Source of the DNA: Tsukamurella pseudospumae | GTDB taxonomy: Bacteria; Actinomycetota; Actinomycetes; Mycobacteriales; Mycobacteriaceae | DNA length: 61,707 bases | Assembly (NCBI RefSeq): GCF_001575205.1 | Contig: NZ_LSRE01000005.1 | Span: 1-61,707, forward strand | Direction of reading: 5' to 3' | Shown: positions 26,624 through 37,498 of the stretch, in pieces | Layout of the letters: every line of letters begins with the position of its first letter | Numbering within the stretch: the stretch's first letter is position 1 | Made by a program: the position numbers and the translations under genes | Notes under the pieces: generated by a model | The model's database searches: none | Told to the model about the DNA's origin: nothing | What the model saw: the letters and a program-made list of their open reading frames with translations, nothing else

Positions 26624-27973
26624 ATGGTGGACATGAGATTGCTGCCCTCCCGCACCGCTGTCGTCGACGGCACGCCGGACACCCGCGACCGTGCCCTCGA
26701 CGTCGCCCGCATCGTGAGCCTGCTCGTCGTGATGTTCGGCCACTGCGTGCTCCTGCTCGCGACCATCACCCCGTCGGGCGTGTGGGTCGGCAACACCCTC
26801 GGCGCGCAACCCGCACTGCAGCCGATCACCTGGATCCTGCAGGTCATGCCGTTGTTCTTCCTCGCAGGCGCAGCCAGTAGCGCCTACGGGTCGAAGCCGG
26901 GCACGCCGTGGGGCGGGTGGCTGCTGGGGCGCGCACAGCGGCTCGCGCGACCGGCGTTCTGGTACCTGGCCTTCTGGTCGGTGACGCTGCTCGCCGTGCG
27001 CGCGGTCGCGGGGGAGTCCAGCGCGAGCCGGCTCGGGCAGGAGAGCGTCGCGCTGCTGTGGTTCGTCGGCGTGTACCTGCTGGTGCTGGCGTTCGTCCCA
27101 CTGCTGATGCGCTGCGGTCGGGTCGCTCTGGCCGTGGTCGCGGTGTGCCTGCTCGTCGCGTCCGCCGGGTTCGACGGTGCGCGCCTCGCCTCCGGGTCGA
27201 TCGAGTGGGGCTTCCCGAACTTCCTGGTCGTGTGGCTGATTCCCGTGGTGATCGGCGTCGCGTACGCGCGGCGGCTGATCCCGGCCCGGGTGGCGCTGGC
27301 GGTGGCGGCGCTCGCCTTCGCGGGTGCCGTGGCCGCCGTGGTGGCGGGGCCCTACGACGTGCCGCTCGTGGTCACCGGCGCCGAGACCTTCTCGAACACC
27401 ACCCCGCCGACGCTGCTCCTCGGCCTGCACTGCGTGTGGGTGAGCCTGCTCTTCGTCGTCGCGGCGCCGGCGATCGGGCGGTGGGCGCGCCGCCCTCGGG
27501 TCTGGTACGCCGTGGCGGTCGGCAACGGGGGAGCGATGACGCTCTACCTCTGGCACATCCCCGCCATCGCGGTCGCGGCCGTCGGGCTGCACTACCTGGG
27601 CATCGACGCCGTCGACCCGCAGCAGTCGGGGTTCTGGGGGCTGATGGCGCTGCGGGCCGCCGTCTTCGCGGTGGTGATGTTCGCGCTGTTCCTGCTGCTC
27701 TCGCCGCTGGAGCACCGTCGTCTGCCGTGGTGGGACGCAGGGGTGACCGCTCGCGGCGCCCGCGGCGCGGTGGTCGGCGGGCTGGTGTGCGTCGCCGGGG
27801 TCGCGGTGTTGCTCATGGCGAAGGAGGGGCTCGGGTCGTCGCCGGGATGGTGGGCCGCGGCCGTGTTCGTCGGCGCCCTCGCCGGTGCGCGGGGCGCCGC
27901 CACCCCGAGTGCGGTCGGAGAGCCACGGATTCCGCAGGAAACCGACCGCGATTCCACGGCAGTTCGACGGTAG
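26624..27973 (+). CDS. Acyltransferase 3 family membrane protein
   Basis: This 449-residue multi-spanning membrane protein has about ten hydrophobic segments and the acyltransferase-3 start DRALDVARIVSLLVVMFGHCVLL, whose His is the catalytic candidate. The family transfers acetyl or other acyl groups to cell-envelope sugars or small molecules. It starts 36 nt after the rRNA methyltransferase. A second ATG (26633) is possible. The acceptor substrate is unknown. Confidence 0.85.
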   Translation: MVDMRLLPSRTAVVDGTPDTRDRALDVARIVSLLVVMFGHCVLLLATITPSGVWVGNTLGAQPALQPITWILQVMPLFFLAGAASSAYGSKPGTPWGGWLLGRAQRLARPAFWYLAFWSVTLLAVRAVAGESSASRLGQESVALLWFVGVYLLVLAFVPLLMRCGRVALAVVAVCLLVASAGFDGARLASGSIEWGFPNFLVVWLIPVVIGVAYARRLIPARVALAVAALAFAGAVAAVVAGPYDVPLVVTGAETFSNTTPPTLLLGLHCVWVSLLFVVAAPAIGRWARRPRVWYAVAVGNGGAMTLYLWHIPAIAVAAVGLHYLGIDAVDPQQSGFWGLMALRAAVFAVVMFALFLLLSPLEHRRLPWWDAGVTARGARGAVVGGLVCVAGVAVLLMAKEGLGSSPGWWAAAVFVGALAGARGAATPSAVGEPRIPQETDRDSTAVRR

Positions 27974-28004
27974 ACGGGTGCACTCCCGGCGTAGCGTCAG
28001 CCCC

Positions 28005-28409
28005 ATGGCGAGGGCGGCGCGGATCGCAGACGTGGCGGCGATCGCGCTGGCCCTGCCGCGGGTCGTCGAGATCGCCGGGTGGGGCGGCAGGCCCGCGTGG
28101 CAGGTGAGCAAGAAGGTGTTCTGCGGCAACCGATCGCCGCGGCCCGACGCCGTCGACGAGAACGGCGCGCGCCTCGAGGGCGTGATCCTCATCCGGACGC
28201 CCGACGAGTCCGACAAGCTCGCGCTGGTCCAGGCCGACGGGCCGTTCTTCACCACGCCGCACTTCGACGGCTACAACGCCGTCCTGATCCGGGCCTCGCG
28301 GCTCGGAGAGATCTCGCGCGACGAGCTGCGGGAGGTCATCGAGGACGCGTGGTCCGCGTGCGCGCCCACGACGGTCGTCCGGGCGTGGCTCGCCGAACGC
28401 GACGCCTGA
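28005..28409 (+). CDS. MmcQ/YjbR family protein
   Basis: This 134-residue protein of the YjbR/MmcQ fold (CyaY-like) shows IALALPRVVEIAGWGGRPAWQVSKKVFCGN and a C-terminal helix (LREVIEDAWSACAPTTVVRAWL). The family is sometimes described as DNA-binding, but no molecular function is established. The ATG at 28005 lies 9 nt after a TAGCGT -10-like element (27991-27996), predicting a near-leaderless transcript. The further upstream frame to 27885 lacks homology. Confidence 0.82.
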   Translation: MARAARIADVAAIALALPRVVEIAGWGGRPAWQVSKKVFCGNRSPRPDAVDENGARLEGVILIRTPDESDKLALVQADGPFFTTPHFDGYNAVLIRASRLGEISRDELREVIEDAWSACAPTTVVRAWLAERDA

Positions 28410-28437
28410 CCACGCGCTGTGCGCGGACCAGCGGTAA

Positions 28438-29568
<1,131 letters not shown>

Positions 29569-29618
29569 CGCCGGACCAGCCCCGCTCACCAGACTCACCC
29601 AGGAGAAGGACTTCCACC

Positions 29619-32087
29619 GTGCGCGTTGCACAGTCATGGCTCACCGAGATCCTCCGCCGCGACACCCCCGAGTGGGGCGTCACGGCCGACGAGCTGGACG
29701 CGGGGTTCGTGCGCGTCGGCTTCGAGGTCGAGGAGCTCGACTCGCTCGACACCGTGACGGGCCCGCTGAAGATCGGTCGCGTCGCGCACATCGAGGAGCT
29801 CACGAACTTCCGCAAGCCCATCCGGTTCTGCCAGGTCGACGTGGGCGAGGCCGAGCCGCGCGACATCGTCTGCGGCGCCCGCAACTTCGCCGAGGGCGAT
29901 CTCATCGTCGCGGCGCTGCCCGGTGCCGTGCTGCCGGGCGGCTTCGCGATCGCCACCCGCCAGACCTACGACCACACCTCCGACGGCATGATCTGCTCGG
30001 TCTCCGAGCTCGGCCTCGGCAGCGACCACTCCGGCATCCTCGTGCTGCCCGCGGGCACCGCGCAGCCCGGCGACGACGCCAAGGCCGTCCTCGGCATGGA
30101 CGACACCGTCATCGAGCTCAACGTGACGCCCGACCGCGGCTACGCCTTCTCCGTCCGCGGCCTCGCCCGCGAGCTCGCCTGCGGCTACGACCTGCCGTTC
30201 ACCGACATCACCACCCCGTCGGCGGAGTCCGGGACCGGGCGGGGCGGGGTCGACATCACCGTCGAGCCCGAGTCGGGTTGCACCCGTTTCACCGCGCTGC
30301 GCGTTGAGGGCATCGACCCGAAGGCCGTGAGCCCGTGGTGGCTGCAGCGTCGCCTGCTCACCTCCGGCGTGCGTCCGATCAGCGCCGCGGTCGACGTGAC
30401 CAACTACCTGATGCTGCTCACCGGGCAGCCGCTGCACGCCTTCGACGCGGACCTCGTCCGGGGCGGCCTGACGGTGCGCGCGTCGCGCCCGGGCGAGACC
30501 CTCGAGACCATCGACCACGTGACCCGCAAGCTCGATCCGGAGGACGCGGTCATCGTCGACGACTCCGGGCCGGTCTCCCTCGCGGGCGTGATGGGCGGCG
30601 CGACCACCGAGGTCGGCGACGAGACCGTGAACGTCATCCTCGAGGGCGCGGTCTGGAACCCGGTCAAGGTGTTCCGCACCGGCAAGCGGCACAAGCTCAG
30701 CTCGGACGCCGCCAAGCGGTACGAGCGCACCGTCGACCCCGCGATCTCCGTGTGGACCGTCCGGGAGGCCGCGCGCCTGCTGACCGAGATCGCCGGCGGC
30801 ACCGTCGTCGGGGAGATCACGGACCTGGGCTCCTACGACGAGCGCCCGCAGATCACCATCGCCGCGGACCGTCCGGACCGGGTCGCCGGCATCACGTACG
30901 CCCCGGGCACGACGGTGCGCCGCCTCACCCAGATCGGCTGTACCGTCCAGGGCGAGAGCAGCCTGACGGTGACCCCGCCCACCTGGCGCCCCGACCTGAA
31001 CATGGTCGCCGACCTGGTCGAGGAGGTGCTGCGCCTCGAGGGATTGGAGCAGATCCCGCCGGTGCTCCCCGCCGCGCCGGGCGGGCGCGGGCTCAGCGCG
31101 CGCCAGCGTCGCCGCCGCGTCGTGAGCCGCTCGCTCGCGCACACCGGCCACGTCGAGGTGCTGACCAGTCCGTTCCTGCCGGCCGACGTCTTCGACACGT
31201 GGGGGCTCGACGCCGGCGATCCGCGCCGGAACACGACGAAGGTGCTCAACCCGCTGGAGTCGGACCGACCGGCACTCGCGACGACGCTGCTCCCGGGCCT
31301 GCTGGAGATCCTGGCGCGCAACGTCTCCCGCGGCCAGCGCGACCTCGCGCTGTACACGATCGCCGAGGTCGTGCTGCCCACCGACAACACGGTGGCGGTC
31401 GACCCGATCCCCGTCGACCGGCGGCCCACACCGGAACAGGTGGCGGAGCTGGACGGCTCGCTGCCGGTCCAGCCCGAGCACATCGCGCTCGTCTTCACCG
31501 GGCTCCGCGGCACGTCCGGCCCCTGGGGCGCCGCGCGGCCCGCGGACGCCACCGACGCGTTCGAGGCCGTCCGCGAGATCGGCCGCGCGAGCAATGTCGA
31601 GCTGACCCTGCGGGCCGCGCAGTTCGCGCCCTTCCACCCCGGACGGTGCGCCGAGGTCCTCGTCGGCGACACGGTCGTGGGCCACGCGGGCGAGCTGCAC
31701 CCCGCGGTGCTCGAGCGCGCCGGGCTCCCGGCGCGCACCTGCGCCGTCGAGCTCGACCTGGACGCGATCCCGCTCGTGGAGAACCTGCCGGCCCCCGTCG
31801 TCTCGCCGTTCCCGGCGGTGCTGCAGGACGTGGCCGTGGTCGTCGATGCGGCGGTCCCGGCGGAGGCCGTGCGGTCCGCCCTGGCCGACGGTGCCGGCGA
31901 ACTCCTCGAGGCGATCTCGCTGTTCGACGTCTTCACCGGCGCGCAGGTGGGCGAGGGCCGCAAGTCGATGGCCTTCTCGCTGCGCTTCCGCGCGGGCGAC
32001 CGCACGCTCACCGAGGACGAGGCGTCCGCCGCCCGCGACGCCGCGGTCGCGCGCGCGGCCGACGCGGTGGGCGCCGTCCTGCGCTGA
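29619..32087 (+). CDS. pheT: Phenylalanyl-tRNA synthetase beta subunit
   Basis: PheT has 822 residues, a full-length domain set: the OB-fold tRNA-binding region (about 40-155, [20 protein letters not shown]), the B3/B4 editing region, the B5 domain and a C-terminal anticodon-binding FDX-ACB domain ([17 protein letters not shown]). It binds tRNA and hydrolyses misacylated Tyr-tRNA-Phe. The GTG at 29619 with AGGAGAAGG upstream gives the usual [13 protein letters not shown] start; the frame extends upstream inside pheS by chance. It converges on the flavin monooxygenase across a strong hairpin. Confidence 0.97.
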   Translation: MRVAQSWLTEILRRDTPEWGVTADELDAGFVRVGFEVEELDSLDTVTGPLKIGRVAHIEELTNFRKPIRFCQVDVGEAEPRDIVCGARNFAEGDLIVAALPGAVLPGGFAIATRQTYDHTSDGMICSVSELGLGSDHSGILVLPAGTAQPGDDAKAVLGMDDTVIELNVTPDRGYAFSVRGLARELACGYDLPFTDITTPSAESGTGRGGVDITVEPESGCTRFTALRVEGIDPKAVSPWWLQRRLLTSGVRPISAAVDVTNYLMLLTGQPLHAFDADLVRGGLTVRASRPGETLETIDHVTRKLDPEDAVIVDDSGPVSLAGVMGGATTEVGDETVNVILEGAVWNPVKVFRTGKRHKLSSDAAKRYERTVDPAISVWTVREAARLLTEIAGGTVVGEITDLGSYDERPQITIAADRPDRVAGITYAPGTTVRRLTQIGCTVQGESSLTVTPPTWRPDLNMVADLVEEVLRLEGLEQIPPVLPAAPGGRGLSARQRRRRVVSRSLAHTGHVEVLTSPFLPADVFDTWGLDAGDPRRNTTKVLNPLESDRPALATTLLPGLLEILARNVSRGQRDLALYTIAEVVLPTDNTVAVDPIPVDRRPTPEQVAELDGSLPVQPEHIALVFTGLRGTSGPWGAARPADATDAFEAVREIGRASNVELTLRAAQFAPFHPGRCAEVLVGDTVVGHAGELHPAVLERAGLPARTCAVELDLDAIPLVENLPAPVVSPFPAVLQDVAVVVDAAVPAEAVRSALADGAGELLEAISLFDVFTGAQVGEGRKSMAFSLRFRAGDRTLTEDEASAARDAAVARAADAVGAVLR

Positions 32088-32106
32088 TCCTCACCCGGAC
32101 ATGGAA

Positions 32107-32143
32107 CCGGCCCCGGCGGTGCACGTGCTACCGCCGGGGCCGG
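32107..32143. terminator. Bidirectional terminator hairpin between pheT and the flavin monooxygenase
   Basis: Perfect 14-bp arms CCGGCCCCGGCGGT and ACCGCCGGGGCCGG flank a 9-nt loop in the 70-bp tail-to-tail gap. The stem is almost pure GC with no U-tract. It marks the junction between the conserved phe operon and the accessory block. Confidence 0.75.
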
Positions 32144-32157
32144 AGTATCTGAGGTGA

Positions 32158-33990
32158 CTAGCTGGTGTGATGGACCTCGGCCAGCTGGTACACGGGGGTG
32201 TCGATGCCCTCGTAGCGGGCCTTGAGCTGCAGGGCCAGGTACAGCGAGTAGTGCCGCGACTGATGCAGGTTGCCGCCCATCATCCAGAGGCCGGGCACCT
32301 GGGTGGGCTTCCACATGTTGCGCTGCTCGCCCTCCCACGGGCCCGGGTCCTTGGTGGTGGCGGAACCGAGTCCCCAGCACTTGCCCAGCTTGTCGGCCGT
32401 GTCCTGGCCCATGAGGTCGGCGGCCCAGCCGTTCATCGAGCCGTAGCCCGTGGCGTAGACGACGAGGTCGGCGGGGAGCTCGGTGCCGTCCTTGAGCACG
32501 ACGCTGTTCTCGGTCAGGCGGTCGACCTGCCCCTTGGCCAGCTTGATCGAGCCGTCGATGATGAGCCCGGCCGCGCCGACGTCGATGTAGTAGCCCGAGC
32601 CGCGGCGCAGGTACTTCATGAACAGGCCCGAGTCGTCGTCGCCGAAGTCCAGCTCGTAGCCGGCGGCCTCGAGGCCCTTGTAGAAGTCGGCGTCGATCTC
32701 CCGGACCTTGTCGTAGATCGGCTTCTGGAACTCGTTCATGATCTTGTAGGGCAGCGAGGCGAAGATCATGTCGGCCTTGTCGGTGGTCACGCCGTTCGCG
32801 ACCGCGCGCTCGCTGTACAGGTCGCCCAGGCCGTGCTCCATGAGCGACTCGGACTTGATGATGTGCGTCGAGCTGCGCTGCACCATGGTGACCTCGGCGC
32901 CGGCCTCGATGAGGGCCTTGCTGATGTCGAGCGCGGAGTTGTTCGCGCCGATGATCACGACCTTCTTGCCCGCGTAGGCATCGGGACCCGGGTGCTTGCT
33001 CGAGTGGTGCTGCTCGCCCTGGAAGACGTCCATACCCGGGAAGTCGGGGATGTTCGGCTTGCCCGACATGCCGGTCGCGAGCACGAGCTGCTTCGGGTGC
33101 AGGGTCAGCTTCTCGCCGTCCTTGTTCACCTCGACGGTCCACTCGCCCTTCGCCTCGTCGTACGACGCGGACAGCGCCTCGGTGCGCGACCAGTACGGCA
33201 CCTCCATGACGCGCGTGTACATCTCGAGCCAGTCGCCGATCTTGTCCTTGGGCGCGAAGACGGGCCAGTTGGCCGGGAAGGGCAGGTAGGGGAGGTGGTC
33301 GTACCAGACCGGGTCGTGCAGGCAGAGCGACTTGTAGCGGCCGCGCCACTGATCGCCGGGGCGGTCGTACTTGTCGACCACGAGCGCGGGCACGCCGAGC
33401 TGGCGCAGGCGGGCGCCGAGGGCGATGCCGCCCTGGCCGCCGCCGATGACGAGGGTGTCGGGCTGGACGGTGCGGCCCAGCTCGGCATCCTCGCGCTCGC
33501 GGCGCTCGGCCCAGGTGGGTGCCTCCACATGGGCACCGTGGACGGCGCCCATCGGGCGGCGCACGCCGAAGGACTCCTCGTGGCCCTTGAGCTCGCGCAG
33601 GGTGGTGAGCAGCGTCCAGGCGCGGTCGACGCCGTCCTCGCCCTCCCGGATCCGCAGGTGGCCCTTGCCCCGGCCGACGCCGGTCTCGAAGCCGATGAAG
33701 GCCTCCGCGACCTCGTCGCCGGACGCCGGGTCCGTGGCGACGAAGCCGCTGGGCGCCGCGTCGTCGAGCCGTGCGGAGAGCATCGCGCGGATCTGGTCGC
33801 GTCCCTCACTGGTGTTCAGGTTCCAGGTGAAGGACACCAGGTCGCGCCAGAAGGCGCCGGGCTCGAACAGCTCGGTGACGGCGTCGACGTCGCGCGCCGT
33901 GAGCGCGGCCTCGAACCGCTGCAGCCAGGCGTCGATCCGCTGCTGGGGATCGGCGGCGGTGGTCTGTTCGGCATCCGCGATAGCGGTCAT
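32158..33990 (-). CDS. Flavin-containing monooxygenase with N-terminal NTF2/SnoaL-like domain
   Basis: This 610-residue two-domain protein begins with residues 15-150 resembling an NTF2/SnoaL-like domain (IDAWLQRFEAALTARDVDAV). Residues 175-600 form an FMO-type flavoprotein with an FAD site (LVIGGGQGGIALGARLRQLG) and a second nucleotide site (VVIIGANNSALDISKALIEAG). Together with LVVYATGYGSM this fits NADPH-dependent monooxygenases, possibly of the Baeyer-Villiger/YUCCA-like branch. The substrate is unknown. It is divergent from a GAF-domain regulator, and a Crp/GlxR-like site lies 35-50 bp upstream of its start. Confidence 0.9.
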   Translation of the reverse strand: MTAIADAEQTTAADPQQRIDAWLQRFEAALTARDVDAVTELFEPGAFWRDLVSFTWNLNTSEGRDQIRAMLSARLDDAAPSGFVATDPASGDEVAEAFIGFETGVGRGKGHLRIREGEDGVDRAWTLLTTLRELKGHEESFGVRRPMGAVHGAHVEAPTWAERREREDAELGRTVQPDTLVIGGGQGGIALGARLRQLGVPALVVDKYDRPGDQWRGRYKSLCLHDPVWYDHLPYLPFPANWPVFAPKDKIGDWLEMYTRVMEVPYWSRTEALSASYDEAKGEWTVEVNKDGEKLTLHPKQLVLATGMSGKPNIPDFPGMDVFQGEQHHSSKHPGPDAYAGKKVVIIGANNSALDISKALIEAGAEVTMVQRSSTHIIKSESLMEHGLGDLYSERAVANGVTTDKADMIFASLPYKIMNEFQKPIYDKVREIDADFYKGLEAAGYELDFGDDDSGLFMKYLRRGSGYYIDVGAAGLIIDGSIKLAKGQVDRLTENSVVLKDGTELPADLVVYATGYGSMNGWAADLMGQDTADKLGKCWGLGSATTKDPGPWEGEQRNMWKPTQVPGLWMMGGNLHQSRHYSLYLALQLKARYEGIDTPVYQLAEVHHTS

Positions 33991-34024
33991 GTCTGCTCCT
34001 TCGAGTCGGGACTGGAGGTCGTGC

Positions 34025-34040
34025 TGTGGTGTGAATCACA
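34025..34040. promoter_or_regulatory. Crp/GlxR-like site before the flavin monooxygenase
   Basis: TGTGGTGTGAATCACA has one mismatch to TGTGA-N6-TCACA. The overlapping GTGTGAATCACAC (34029-34041) is itself a perfect 13-bp palindrome, so a different regulator could use it. Confidence 0.5.
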
Positions 34041-34129
34041 CGCCCGGCGCAAGGGGTGCGGCAAGGGTTGCGTGCCGTTGCAGATGTGACGACGCGGGCG
34101 ACGAATGTGGGGGCGTGGCCGTCGCGAAG

Positions 34130-34145
34130 TGTGAGTTGAGGCACA
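34130..34145. promoter_or_regulatory. Crp/GlxR-like site overlapping the promoter of GAF regulator 1
   Basis: TGTGAGTTGAGGCACA has one mismatch to TGTGA-N6-TCACA. It overlaps the CACAAT -10 (34142-34147), which ends 7 nt before the GTG start of the regulator. A bound Crp-family protein would block this promoter. Confidence 0.5.
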
Positions 34146-34153
34146 ATCGAGGG

Positions 34154-35356
34154 GTGGGACAGACGGTCGAGCCCGCGGTGGCTCTCGGCGACGATCCGCG
34201 CAGCTATGCGCGGCTGCTCGCCCAGGTCTACGACGCGACGATGTCGGGCGAGCGTCCGCCCGCCCGCCCGCGCGAGGTGATCGGTGACTCGTGGGATCGG
34301 GTGCGGGCCGCGGGCCTGCGGCCCGACGACGACGCCGGACCGGCGATCCACGCCGCCGACCTGGCCCGATTGCGCCGCGAGTCCGGCCTCGCCGGAATGA
34401 TCGAGGAATTCACCAGCGGGCTCGCCCCGCTCACCGAGGCCGGCTCGAGCATCCTCGTGGTGGCCGACGCCGAGGGCACCATCCTGTGGCGCGGCGGACC
34501 GTCGCGCGTACTGCGCCAGGCCGACAACCTCGGTTTCATCGAGGGCGCGGCGTGGTCCGAGAGCGACGTCGGGACGAACGCGATCGGCACCGCCCTCGCG
34601 GCGCGCAGCGCCGTCCAGACCTTCTCCGCGGAGCACTTCGCCCGCAGCCAGCACCCGTGGACCTGCTCAGCGGCGCCGATCCGCGACCGGCGCACCGGCA
34701 AGCTGCTCGGCGTCGTCGACGTGAGCGGCCCGGCGTCCACGGTGCACCCGACCACCCTGGCCCTGGTGGCCACCGTCGCGCGGCTGGCCGAGTCCCGCCT
34801 GCACGAATCCCATCTCGCGGGGCTGGATCAGCTGCGCACCGTCGCGGCCCCGCTGCTCGCCGGGATGCCCGGGCCTGGCCTCGTCGTGGATCCGCACGGC
34901 TGGGTCGCCGCCGTCGGGCAGCTCTCGCCGCGGGCGCGGGTCACCCTGCCCGACGTGATGGACGGCTCGCACCTGTGGCTGCCGGAGCTGGGGGAGTGCG
35001 CCGTCGAGCCGCTCCCCGGCGGGTGGCTGCTGCGGCCCGTCGACAGGGCGGCCGGCCCGGAGCGCACCCGGGTCACCGTCGACCTGCGCGCCGATCGGTC
35101 GCCGGAGGTCAGCGTCGTGGGCTCCGGTGGGCAGTGGCGGCACCAGCTCACGCCCCGGCACGCGCAGATCCTCGAACTCCTGGCCGACGGCGCGGGGCAC
35201 ACCGCGGCGCAGCTCGCGTCCTCGCTCTTCGGCGACGGCTCGCGGGTGGTGACGGTGCGCGCGGAGATCTCGCGGCTGCGTCGCGTGCTGTCCGGACTCA
35301 TCGCCGCGCAGCCCTACCGCTTCGCCGACGGGGTGTCGGTCGAGGTGCTGCGCTGA
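34154..35356 (+). CDS. GAF-domain transcriptional regulator 1 (AcoR-like N-terminus, no AAA+ domain)
   Basis: This 400-residue regulator has an N-terminal GAF sensory region (about 85-220, with GTNAIGTALAARSAVQTFSA and HPWTCSAAPIRDRRTGKLLG). That region resembles sigma-54 activators such as AcoR, but no AAA+ module follows. Instead a C-terminal winged-helix region (LTPRHAQILELLADGAGHTA, then RAEISRLRRVLSGLIAAQPY) probably binds DNA. The GTG at 34154 lies 7 nt after a CACAAT -10. It is divergent from the monooxygenase. A paralogue of identical length lies at 37499. The 3' end overlaps the convergent membrane protein gene by 59 bp. Confidence 0.85.
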   Translation: MGQTVEPAVALGDDPRSYARLLAQVYDATMSGERPPARPREVIGDSWDRVRAAGLRPDDDAGPAIHAADLARLRRESGLAGMIEEFTSGLAPLTEAGSSILVVADAEGTILWRGGPSRVLRQADNLGFIEGAAWSESDVGTNAIGTALAARSAVQTFSAEHFARSQHPWTCSAAPIRDRRTGKLLGVVDVSGPASTVHPTTLALVATVARLAESRLHESHLAGLDQLRTVAAPLLAGMPGPGLVVDPHGWVAAVGQLSPRARVTLPDVMDGSHLWLPELGECAVEPLPGGWLLRPVDRAAGPERTRVTVDLRADRSPEVSVVGSGGQWRHQLTPRHAQILELLADGAGHTAAQLASSLFGDGSRVVTVRAEISRLRRVLSGLIAAQPYRFADGVSVEVLR

Positions 35357-36500
35357 CCTCCGTCGACCACCTCCGCAGTCCGATCGATTCGAAGCCGACC
35401 ACGTAGAGCAGCGTCCACAGCACCATCCAGTCGAGGAAGCCCAGCGCGTTGCCGTGGATCCCGGTCGCTGCGGCGGGTTCGTGCAGGACGTTCTGGGCGG
35501 CGAATCGGTAGTAGAGCAGGAAGGTCGCGACGGCGAGGGCGAACGTGATCGCCGTGCGCGCGGCGTGATTCGCCACCGTGCCCAGTGATGTGGGCAGATT
35601 CGCGAACGCGTTCGCCCAGAAGATCATCCAGAACGCCCAACAGACACCGAGCTGCGCCGGGAACTGGTGGATCGCCGGCCCGAGTTCGGCCGTCGCGGCG
35701 GAGCCGATGAGGAGTTTCGTCAGCGGGAGGAAGGCGTAGTAGAGGGCCGTGCCCGCGAGCACGTTCCCGACGGTGGAGATCGCGGCGACCCGGCCCGGTC
35801 GGTCGCCGCCCAGGAACTGCCACGGCTGGTTGTCCAGACACTGTCCGGTGAGGATCACGATGACCACGATCGAATAGAACCAACCGAGCACCGTGTCACC
35901 GGACATCAGCGGGTCGTGCGCCGTGGTCGAGAAGGCGGGCAGGCCGATCACGAGGTAGAGCGCGAGAGTCGGTATCGCGATCACCACGATCTCGCACAGG
36001 CCGGCCAGCGGTTGCCGCAGTCCCAGCTGCGGCCACGGCCAGTGCCGCCAGTTCAGCACCGACATGACCCACGTCCCGAAGCCGAAGAGCACGAACAGGG
36101 CTCCGGCGAAGTATCCGAGTCCGCCGGGCCGGTCCGCGGCGAAGTCGGCGTTCCGCGCGCCGAGGCCCAGCGCCAGCACCGCCGTCACGGCGATGCCGAA
36201 GAGGAAGGTTGCGGCCAGCAGCGCCAGTCCGCGCGCAGGCCGGCGCAGTCGGTCGAATCCCGTGAACTCGCAGACGAATCCCGCGAAAACGATGAACAGG
36301 ATCCCCCAGAACAGTGCCGCGTTGAACGGGAGTGGGTAGAAGTGCCACGGACTCGTGGTCGGATCGGCCAACAGGTACCAGGAGGCGAGTGCGAGGCACG
36401 TCACCACCACGAGGTTCGCGACGCCGAACAGTGCTGTGCGGGGTGGCCCGGCCGGGTCGGATCGGCGTGGAGTGCGTGGTGTGGGGTCGGTTGTCGTCAT
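35298..36500 (-). CDS. Integral membrane protein of unknown function (about 10 TM)
   Basis: This 400-residue protein has roughly ten long hydrophobic segments and a short Arg/Pro-rich tail at each end. Notable conserved-looking pieces are FVCEFTGFDRLRRPARGL and DNQPWQFLGGDRPGR. I do not recognise a family. It lies between two GAF regulator genes, convergent on the first with a 59-bp overlap and divergent from the SDR gene. It may thus belong to the same catabolic or transport unit, but no substrate is suggested by sequence. Confidence 0.75.
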   Translation of the reverse strand: MTTTDPTPRTPRRSDPAGPPRTALFGVANLVVVTCLALASWYLLADPTTSPWHFYPLPFNAALFWGILFIVFAGFVCEFTGFDRLRRPARGLALLAATFLFGIAVTAVLALGLGARNADFAADRPGGLGYFAGALFVLFGFGTWVMSVLNWRHWPWPQLGLRQPLAGLCEIVVIAIPTLALYLVIGLPAFSTTAHDPLMSGDTVLGWFYSIVVIVILTGQCLDNQPWQFLGGDRPGRVAAISTVGNVLAGTALYYAFLPLTKLLIGSAATAELGPAIHQFPAQLGVCWAFWMIFWANAFANLPTSLGTVANHAARTAITFALAVATFLLYYRFAAQNVLHEPAAATGIHGNALGFLDWMVLWTLLYVVGFESIGLRRWSTEVSAAPRPTPRRRSGRAARR

Positions 36501-36595
36501 GCGCTTCAGGTCACTCCGTCACGCGGCTGGGGCGAGAGGTTGCGTCCGGTTGGTGTCGTTCCCGGGCGGATGCAACCGTCGGCAACCTTGGTCGA

Positions 36596-36611
36596 CGTGA
36601 CCTGAGTCACA
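36596..36611. promoter_or_regulatory. Crp/GlxR-like site upstream of the SDR gene
   Basis: CGTGACCTGAGTCACA has one mismatch to TGTGA-N6-TCACA and lies 54 bp before the SDR start. It is the third such site within 2.6 kb, each at the promoter of a gene in this cluster. Confidence 0.5.
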
Positions 36612-36664
36612 TATACCGGGGTGTGGCGGGACTCCGCCGAAAACGGGTATCGAAGGAGCGTGGG

Positions 36665-37453
36665 ATGAACGACGTGCGTGTGGCGCTGGTGACGGGGGCC
36701 GGCAGGGGGATCGGCGCGGGGATCGCCCGGCGGTTGGCCGCGGACGGATTCGATCTGGCCCTCGTGGACCTGACCGCCGACGGGATCGACGCCGTGGCGA
36801 GCGAGATCCGGGACGCGGGCCGCCGCGCCGTCACCGTCACCGCCGATGTCACGGACCGTGCTGCCGTCTTCGCCGCCGTCGATGCCGCGGCGGCAGAGCT
36901 CGGCGGCCTCGACGTGGTGGTGAACAACGCCGGAATCGCGCTCGTGGGCACCATCGCCGAGGCCACGGAGGCCGAGGTCGCGCGGCTGTGGTCGGTCAAC
37001 GTCAACGGCGTCCTCTGGGGCATCCAGGCGGCGACCGCGGCGTTCCGCGCGCAGGATCGGACCGAGGGGCGGGTACGGAAGATCATCAACGCCTCGTCGA
37101 TCGCCGGACACGACGGTTTCGCCATGCTGGGCCCGTACAGCGCGACCAAGTTCGCCGTCCGCGCGCTCACGCAGGCGGCGGCCCGAGAACTGGCGAGCGA
37201 GGGCATCACCGTCAACGCGTACTGTCCGGGCGTGGTCGGCACCGACATGTGGGTCGAGATCGACCGCAGGTTCGCGGAACTGACCGGCGCCGCGGTCGGC
37301 GAGACCTACGACAAGTTCGTCGGCGGCATCGCGCTCGGCCGGGCGCAGACCCCGGACGACGTCGCGGCGTTCGTCTCCTACCTGGCCGGCCCCGATTCCG
37401 ACTACATGACGGGCCAGGCGGGCCTCATCGATGGCGGGCTCGTGTTCCGGTGA
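36665..37453 (+). CDS. Short-chain dehydrogenase, acetoin/butanediol dehydrogenase-like
   Basis: This 262-residue classical SDR has the cofactor motif TGAGRGIG at residues 10-17, NNAG, the catalytic Ser (NASSIAGHDGF), YSATK (Tyr/Lys) and CPGVVGTDMW. It most resembles meso-2,3-butanediol / diacetyl reductases, which reduce diacetyl or acetoin with NADH; exact substrate is inference. GGAG sits 8 nt upstream of the ATG at 36665. A GAF regulator of the AcoR-like type follows 45 nt downstream on the same strand, which fits an acetoin-related function. Confidence 0.88.
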   Translation: MNDVRVALVTGAGRGIGAGIARRLAADGFDLALVDLTADGIDAVASEIRDAGRRAVTVTADVTDRAAVFAAVDAAAAELGGLDVVVNNAGIALVGTIAEATEAEVARLWSVNVNGVLWGIQAATAAFRAQDRTEGRVRKIINASSIAGHDGFAMLGPYSATKFAVRALTQAAARELASEGITVNAYCPGVVGTDMWVEIDRRFAELTGAAVGETYDKFVGGIALGRAQTPDDVAAFVSYLAGPDSDYMTGQAGLIDGGLVFR

Positions 37454-37498
37454 CATCGACGACGCTGACGCGCGGGCGTGCACCCCGGACACGTCGTC

